DNA from: Deltaproteobacteria bacterium | GTDB lineage: Bacteria; Desulfobacterota; DSM-4660; Desulfatiglandales; Desulfatiglandaceae | Reading direction: 5' to 3' | NCBI GenBank assembly: GCA_013349725.1 | Contig: DUZB01000093.1 | Location: forward strand, 1 to 11,090 | Length of the DNA stretch: 11,090 bases | In this document: piece after piece, positions 7,145 to 11,090 of the stretch | Numbering within the stretch: position 1 is the stretch's first letter | Layout of the letters: every line of letters begins with the position of its first letter | Translations under genes and position numbers: made by a program | The notes under the pieces: model-generated | The model's database searches: none | The model's input: only the letters and a program-made list of their open reading frames with translations | What the model was told of the DNA's origin: nothing

Positions 7145-9818
7145 AAAAGTGAAGACCTTTACTCAGAAAATCGTGATGTTCAGTATCTTTGTCTTGTTGT
7201 CCTGTTCTTTCTTGCCGGAAGTCGGTGCAGAAGACGAAAACCGGGGTTCCATGGCGGTCCTGCCGTTTCAGGTCTATTCCATGAAATCGATGGGCGATCT
7301 GAACGAAGGCTTGCAGACGATGCTTTCCGACCGAATGGGAGAAATGGGATTTAAAATGGTTAACCCAAGGATTGTCAACCTGGACCCTTCGGTTTTTTCC
7401 AAATCCACTGAAACAAAGAGGCTTGTCAGTCTTGGAAAAGAACTGGACGTCAGGTGGGTTGTCGCCGGCAGCCTGACGCAGATAGGAAGCAAAGCGAGTA
7501 TTGACCTGAAAGTGGTGAATGTCCTTCAGGAACGGCCGCCTTTCAATGTTTACATCGTTTCGGACGATATTGATGAATTGTCCAACACCATGAAGCGGTT
7601 GTCGGTTTCTGTTGATGACCGGATCACAGGAGTTCCTCAGATTGACTCTATCCTTGTCCAGGGAAATGTTCGTATTGAAAAGGCGGCGGTCCTTGCGGCC
7701 ATTAACAGCCAACCCGGGGACAGGGTGGATTACGGCAAACTTGATAAAGACTTGCGTAACATCTACAAAATGGGGTTTTTCAACGATGTGAAGATGGAGA
7801 CGGAAAACGGGCCCACCGGGATGGTGGTCACTTTTCGCGTCACGGAAAAGCCTTCCATCGGGAAGATCGTTTTTTCGGGGAATGAAGAATCAGATGATGA
7901 GGACCTGCAGAAGGAATTGGGTATAAACCTGTATTCAATCCTCGATGACAACCAGATACGCCAGAGCATTAACCGCCTTCGCGAGTTTTATAAGGGTAAA
8001 GGGTATTACAACGCGGAAATTGAAGAGACCACCGAACCGCTTCCCAATAACGAGGTGATGCTCAAATACAAGATCGATGAGAAGGGCAAAATCTATATCG
8101 TAAAGATCCAGTTTATAGGAAACAAGAATTTCAGTGAGAAGGAACTCAAGAAGATCATGGAGACCAGCACGAAATGGTTCCTGTCGTGGATTACCAAGGC
8201 TGGAGTCCTCGATGAGAAAATGCTGGAATTTGATGTGCACAAGCTGACTTCCTTTTATCACAACCACGGGTACATACGGGCCAAGGTGGGAGAAGCAAAG
8301 GTTACGTATGATGATGCCTTAAAGGGCCTGGTCGTGAGCATTGAGATTGATGAGGGGCCACAGTATGGCGTGGGGAAAGTGTTTGTCGAGGGGGAACTCA
8401 TACAGCCTGCGGATGAGCTCCTGAAGAAAACAAACATTGGAAAGTCAGATGTCTTCAACCGGGAAATTGTGCGAAACGATATCCTTGCCCTGAGAGATGT
8501 TTATGCAGATGAGGGGTACGCCTACGCGGAAGTCAAACCCATTATCAAGGAGGACGATGAAACCCACAAGGCCCAGATTACCTATGACATAAGCAAAGGA
8601 ACGAAGGTGCGTTTTGAGAGAATTGCCATCTCCGGAAATTTACATACGAGGGATAAGGTGATCCGGCGGGAACTCAAGGTGATAGAGGGGGACTATTTCA
8701 GCGGCAAAAAGCTGAAGAGGAGCACCGCCAATCTTCAGCGCCTCGGTTTCTTCGAAGATGTGCAGGTCCAGACAAAAAAAGGGTCCACTGATGATCTGAT
8801 GAAACTGGATATCAACGTGAAGGAAAAGGGGACCCGTACATTCAGCGTGGGCGCCGGATACAGCGCTGAATATTCAGGGTTTGTCATGTTCCAGGTTGCG
8901 GATGAGAACTTTTTCGGATACGGGCAGAAATTGCAGGCGACAGCCAGGCTGGGTGGGAGGAATACGGAGTTTGATGTCCGGTTCGTGGAACCATGGTTGT
9001 TTGACAAGCCGCTTGCCCTTGGGGTGGATGCCTATAAATTCAGCCAGGAATATGATCAGTACGACAGAGACAGTTTCGGGACGGCCATCAGTCTGGGATT
9101 TCCTCTGATATTCGACTATACGAGAGGGAATGTCCGATACGGATGGGATGACGCGAACATCACGAATATTGCGACGAATGCCTCCCAGCCTTTGAAGGAT
9201 ATGGAAGGTAGGAACATCACAAGCAGCATGACGTTCACGGTAATGAGGGACAGCAGGGATAAACTGTGGAATACGACCACAGGCTCCATAAACGAGGGGC
9301 TGATTCAGTATGCGGGTCTCGGAGGCAACGAAAAATTTATCAAGTACAGGTATAGAACCGCCTGGTTTTTCCCCATGTTTTGGAGCACGGTTTTTATGGT
9401 GCAGGGACGTTGGGGATATATTCAGGACCTGGGCAAGTTGTCCGTTTTCCAGAAATTTTTCCTGGGAGGCATCAATACGGTGCGCGGATTTGATTATAAC
9501 ACCATTTCGCCTACCGATCCTCCCAATGATCCCAATGGGGACCTGGTTGGCGGTAATAAGATGATGTGCTATAATGTGGAATATACCTTTCCATTGCTCA
9601 AGGAACAGGGGGTCACGGGACTTGTCTTTATAGATGCCGGTAATGTTTTTTCGGAGGATCAAAGCTGGACATTCAGCGGCATACGGAAATCGGCCGGCGG
9701 CGGGATCAGATGGTATTCCCCCATCGGTCCGCTTCGTCTGGAATATGGGGTAAACCTGGATCCCCAGGGAAACGAATCTTCCGGGAAATTTGAATTCAGC
9801 GTTGGGGGACTCATGTAA
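7128..9818 (+). CDS. bamA: Outer membrane beta-barrel assembly protein BamA with extra N-terminal TolB-N-like domain
   Basis: This is the central subunit of the BAM machine, which folds and inserts outer-membrane proteins. It has 896 residues, about 90-100 more than classic BamA. The signal peptide spans about 1-34 (hydrophobic IVMFSIFVLLSCSFLPEVGA). An additional alpha/beta domain covers 41-165 (SMAVLPFQVY ... VRWVVAGSLTQIGSKASIDL). Five POTRA repeats follow at about 170-240, 241-318, 319-409, 411-491 and 492-568; the first and last keep the LrniYkmGFFnDV and LqrLGFFEDVqV signatures. The 16-strand barrel spans about 570-896, with FVEPWLFDKPLALG (619-632), DSRD (708-711), the loop-6 motif TVRGFDY (784-790) and FIDAGNVF (834-841). 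The barrel ends FEFSVGGLM, with Met where an aromatic residue is usual. The ATG at 7128 has GGAG seven bases upstream. A GTG at 7149 would give a shorter, equally good signal peptide. The domain limits are estimates by eye. Confidence 0.96.
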   Translation: MGEWNEKVKTFTQKIVMFSIFVLLSCSFLPEVGAEDENRGSMAVLPFQVYSMKSMGDLNEGLQTMLSDRMGEMGFKMVNPRIVNLDPSVFSKSTETKRLVSLGKELDVRWVVAGSLTQIGSKASIDLKVVNVLQERPPFNVYIVSDDIDELSNTMKRLSVSVDDRITGVPQIDSILVQGNVRIEKAAVLAAINSQPGDRVDYGKLDKDLRNIYKMGFFNDVKMETENGPTGMVVTFRVTEKPSIGKIVFSGNEESDDEDLQKELGINLYSILDDNQIRQSINRLREFYKGKGYYNAEIEETTEPLPNNEVMLKYKIDEKGKIYIVKIQFIGNKNFSEKELKKIMETSTKWFLSWITKAGVLDEKMLEFDVHKLTSFYHNHGYIRAKVGEAKVTYDDALKGLVVSIEIDEGPQYGVGKVFVEGELIQPADELLKKTNIGKSDVFNREIVRNDILALRDVYADEGYAYAEVKPIIKEDDETHKAQITYDISKGTKVRFERIAISGNLHTRDKVIRRELKVIEGDYFSGKKLKRSTANLQRLGFFEDVQVQTKKGSTDDLMKLDINVKEKGTRTFSVGAGYSAEYSGFVMFQVADENFFGYGQKLQATARLGGRNTEFDVRFVEPWLFDKPLALGVDAYKFSQEYDQYDRDSFGTAISLGFPLIFDYTRGNVRYGWDDANITNIATNASQPLKDMEGRNITSSMTFTVMRDSRDKLWNTTTGSINEGLIQYAGLGGNEKFIKYRYRTAWFFPMFWSTVFMVQGRWGYIQDLGKLSVFQKFFLGGINTVRGFDYNTISPTDPPNDPNGDLVGGNKMMCYNVEYTFPLLKEQGVTGLVFIDAGNVFSEDQSWTFSGIRKSAGGGIRWYSPIGPLRLEYGVNLDPQGNESSGKFEFSVGGLM

Positions 9819-9819
9819 T

Positions 9820-9855
9820 GTCTGAACGAAAATCACGCCTTGGCGTGATTCAGAC
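9820..9855 (+). terminator. Hairpin after bamA, possible weak terminator or attenuator
   Basis: Arms AATCACGCC (9831-9839) and GGCGTGATT (9842-9850) pair perfectly. An outer GTCTG/CAGAC pair (9820-9824 with 9851-9855) is separated from them by a one-sided bulge. It begins two bases after the bamA stop. Only a short T tract follows (GATTTT, 9858-9863), so it may pause or protect the transcript more than end it. Confidence 0.5.
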
Positions 9856-9857
9856 AC

Positions 9858-9906
9858 GATTTTGGATTGCGGCCTCCGGCCCGTAGGGATTGCGGATTTT
9901 GGATTT
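9858..9906 (+). repeat. Short GGATTGCGG/GGATTTTGG-type direct repeats
   Basis: GATTTTGGATTGCGG (9858-9872) and GGATTGCGGATTTTGGATTT (9887-9906) share the same words in rotated order. This is a small low-complexity repeat between the bamA hairpin and the MITE-like element, with no coding content. Confidence 0.5.
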
Positions 9907-9975
9907 ATAGAAAGAAAGGGGCTTGGCTCTAACTTCGCCCACTTGATCCGGTTAGTCGAGAGTACGTTCGGAATG

Positions 9976-10059
9976 TCATAATCTTAATCGTAATCATAAT
10001 CTTACTCTTTTACGGCCTATTTTAGAGCTGCCCGATTAAGATTATGATTAAGATTATGA
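9976..10059. repeat. Long A/T-rich stem-loop inside the MITE-like element
   Basis: The left arm 9976-10001 (starting TCATAATCTTAATCGTAATC) and right arm 10034-10059 pair at 24 of 26 positions. Each arm is itself built of six- to seven-base TAATCN/ATAATCTT units. If transcribed, the arms could fold into a long hairpin ahead of skp. Confidence 0.7.
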
Positions 10060-10077
10060 GTAAGAAAATAAATCTAA
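10046..10077 (+). repeat. 32-bp dispersed repeat, copy 2 (inside MITE-like element)
   Basis: This is the partner of 3705-3736 (27 of 32 identical). It overlaps the right arm of the stem-loop and continues into AGTAAGAAAATAAATCTAA. Its two sites in this window lie ahead of lysS and ahead of skp. Confidence 0.6.
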
Positions 10078-10202
10078 TGGACCACGTTAGAACCAAGCCC
10101 AAAGAAAGCAATCTCATTAAATTAACAAAACCTATTCGGGGTTTTCATTCAGGCAATATGTAGAAGCATTCACTTGTCACTCGTTACTTAGACGGAAATA
10201 TC

Positions 10203-10208
10203 AGGAGG
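10203..10208 (+). promoter_or_regulatory. Strong ribosome binding site of skp
   Basis: AGGAGG eight bases ahead of the ATG at 10217 is a full-strength Shine-Dalgarno sequence and fixes the start. It is much stronger than those of lysS or lolD, in line with an abundant periplasmic chaperone. Confidence 0.8.
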
Positions 10209-10216
10209 ATAATACG

Positions 10217-10744
10217 ATGCGGAAAAGATTTTTGGTTTTAATTGGAATTGCGGCAATTTTCTTTTTTTGTGCTCAGGCTGCCTGGGCGGATGCAGTCAAG
10301 GTGGGTGTTTTGAATATGAAGACGCTTCAACAGAACTCTCTATCCTTTCAAAAGGTTCGAGATGGCCTTAAAATGAAATTCGACGCGCTGCAGAAAAAGC
10401 TGGAGGGGGAAAAAGCCCAGATCCAGAAATTGCAGGAAGGACTTCAAAAGCAGAGCATGATGCTCAGCCTCGATGCCAGAGAGGATAAACAGCGGGAGCT
10501 GGAACAGATGACGCGACACTACAACTATATTTACGGAGAAGTAACCCAGGAGATGAAGGATGCGGAGATGGATGCCACCAGAAAGGTGGGCCTCGAGATC
10601 GAAGACGTTGTGAAAAAAATTGCCGAGAGTGAAAAATATACGATTATTCTTGAAGCGGGGGCCGTGGGTCTGGTCTACTACAACGATGCTATTGACATCA
10701 CCGACCAGGTGACGAAAGCCTATGACAAAATGAAAATGAAATAG
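10217..10744 (+). CDS. skp: Periplasmic chaperone Skp/OmpH family
   Basis: This is a periplasmic holdase that shields unfolded outer-membrane proteins on their way to the BAM machine. It has 175 residues with a Sec signal peptide (MRKR, hydrophobic 5-20, cut after AWA at 24). The family start follows (VKVGVLNMKTLQQNS), then a long charged coiled coil (about 45-125, rich in K, E and Q), then the return to the trimer core (YTIILEAGAVGLVYYNDAIDIT, 141-162). Length and layout are typical of OmpH/Skp. It sits directly after bamA and before lpxD, the usual neighbourhood, but with unusually long gaps that contain repeats. No catalytic function is expected. Confidence 0.92.
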   Translation: MRKRFLVLIGIAAIFFFCAQAAWADAVKVGVLNMKTLQQNSLSFQKVRDGLKMKFDALQKKLEGEKAQIQKLQEGLQKQSMMLSLDAREDKQRELEQMTRHYNYIYGEVTQEMKDAEMDATRKVGLEIEDVVKKIAESEKYTIILEAGAVGLVYYNDAIDITDQVTKAYDKMKMK

Positions 10745-10771
10745 TCTTTAACGCACTAAATTCCAGACCGT

Positions 10772-10795
10772 GTCAAATAGTCAAATAGTTGAGTA
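10772..10795 (+). repeat. 8-bp tandem repeats, left part of a split array
   Basis: Units GTCAAATA, GTCAAATA and GTTGAGTA follow each other with period 8. Two more units, GTTGAGTC and GTTGAGTT, occur at 10929-10944, on the far side of the palindromic element at 10795-10924. Confidence 0.5.
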
Positions 10796-10924
10796 GCAAT
10801 TCTCATTTTGAAAATAATCTCTGTGAGAGCGGCTTTTCAGCCGCGACTTTCTTCTCCATTCGCGGCAGGAAAGCCGCTCTCACAACCTAGTTGGAATAAA
10901 ATTTAGCTCAAAATGAGAATTGCT
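10795..10924. repeat. 130-bp nested palindrome containing a REPIN-like doublet
   Basis: The outer arms AGCAATTCTCATTTTGA (10795-10811) and TCAAAATGAGAATTGCT (10908-10924) pair perfectly over 17 bp. Inside, 10822-10845 and 10861-10884 (starting TGTGAGAGCGGCTTT) pair at 22 of 24 around a 15-base loop. Each inner arm also folds alone: GCGGCT-TTTC-AGCCGC (10829-10844), and GCGGC/GCCGC in 10862-10877. Two inverted REP units close together are the form called a REPIN, which RAYT transposases mobilise in other bacteria. No RAYT gene is present here. It lies between skp and lpxD and could also stabilise or trim the transcript. Confidence 0.75.
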
Positions 10925-11015
10925 GATGGTTGAGTCGTTGAGTTGGAAAAAGTGTCTGAAGGTCTGGTTTACGGATGGAAAATGGTTGCGTAAGAAAACC
11001 GGGAGAAAATGAATT

Positions 11016-11090
11016 TTGGGTGAAACTTTACGGAAAATTGCGGATTATGTGGGAGGGGAACTCATTGGAGATCCGGAGGCGATTGTAAAA
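11016..11090 (+). CDS. lpxD: UDP-3-O-acylglucosamine N-acyltransferase LpxD, N-terminal fragment
   Basis: Only the first 25 codons lie in the window. They read MGETLRKIADYVGGEL, then IGDP, which matches the start of the LpxD N-terminal uridine-binding domain. LpxD adds the second hydroxyacyl chain to UDP-3-O-acylglucosamine in lipid A synthesis. The start is a TTG at 11016, with GGGAG (11001-11005) ten bases upstream; the frame is closed by a TGA at 11010-11012, leaving only ATT (11013) and TTG as starts. The nearby ATG at 11009 is in another frame and stops after four codons. Position after skp supports the call. The identification rests on a short piece, and the rest is off the right edge. 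Confidence 0.8.
   Translation, partial: MGETLRKIADYVGGELIGDPEAIVK

Larger units (their letters stand above)
9919..10100. mobile_element. 182-bp MITE-like element with 15-bp terminal inverted repeats
   Basis: The ends GGGCTTGGCTCTAAC (9919-9933) and GTTAGAACCAAGCCC (10086-10100) are inverted copies matching at 14 of 15 positions. Directly outside both ends lies the identical 8-mer AAAGAAAG (9911-9918 and 10101-10108), which is what a target-site duplication would look like. The element is too short to code for a transposase and has no useful open frame, so it would need an enzyme supplied elsewhere. Inside, 9976-10001 and 10034-10059 form an A/T-rich inverted repeat (24 of 26) around a 32-base loop. 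An 8-bp duplication is known for families such as ISL3 and IS256, but the ends could not be assigned to one. A/G-rich 8-mers can match by chance, though exact abutment on both sides makes this unlikely. Confidence 0.75.

Noticed and set aside
7191..7206. A lipobox-like LLSC in the BamA signal peptide that could make BamA a lipoprotein.
   Set aside because: Leu at -2 is atypical, a normal signal peptidase I site (VGA before EDE) follows eight residues later, and lipidated BamA is not known to me.
8874..9857. A 327-codon open frame on the minus strand opposite the bamA barrel.
   Set aside because: It is antisense to a confident gene, has no recognisable family pattern, and starts in the post-bamA hairpin.
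10772..10946. Repeat units with regular spacing considered as a CRISPR-like array.
   Set aside because: The units are 8 bp, directly tandem and without spacers, and no cas gene is near.

Overview
The window looks like chromosome of a Gram-negative bacterium of the Desulfobacterota (deltaproteobacterial) type. The reasons are the gene order lysS-lolC-lolD-bamA-skp-lpxD, a single LolC/E-type protein, a TRAP carboxylate transporter, and several families of short palindromic repeats in the gaps. This placement is inferred from gene order and protein style, not from a database search. No tRNA, rRNA, CRISPR array or transposase gene was seen.

Left block (1-3338, minus strand), read right to left: a short-chain dehydrogenase that keeps the substrate-binding residues of (R)-3-hydroxybutyrate dehydrogenase, then the TRAP solute-binding protein DctP, a strong intrinsic terminator, the small membrane subunit DctQ, and the first 217 residues of the large subunit DctM, which runs off the window. 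DctQ and DctM overlap by ATGA. The set looks like an uptake-plus-oxidation unit for a small (hydroxy)carboxylate.

Middle gap (3339-3754): a divergent intergenic region with one promoter-like sequence on each strand, a 74-bp palindromic repeat (3585-3658), and a 32-bp motif (3705-3736) that reappears near the skp gene.

Right block (3755-11090, plus strand): lysyl-tRNA synthetase, then the outer-membrane biogenesis genes. LolC and LolD form the lipoprotein-release ABC transporter, BamA inserts beta-barrels, Skp/OmpH is the periplasmic chaperone, and LpxD (first 25 codons only) makes lipid A. lysS to bamA is tightly packed: a 7-bp gap, then overlaps of 4 bp and 17 bp. The gaps on either side of skp are instead about 400 and 270 bp. 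The first holds a 182-bp MITE-like element with 15-bp terminal inverted repeats and a perfect 8-bp target duplication. The second holds a REPIN-like hairpin nested in a perfect 17-bp inverted repeat, which splits an 8-bp tandem repeat.

The protein-level novelty candidate is BamA. It carries an extra TolB-N/FlgT-like alpha/beta domain between its signal peptide and POTRA1, and it ends in Met instead of the usual aromatic residue.
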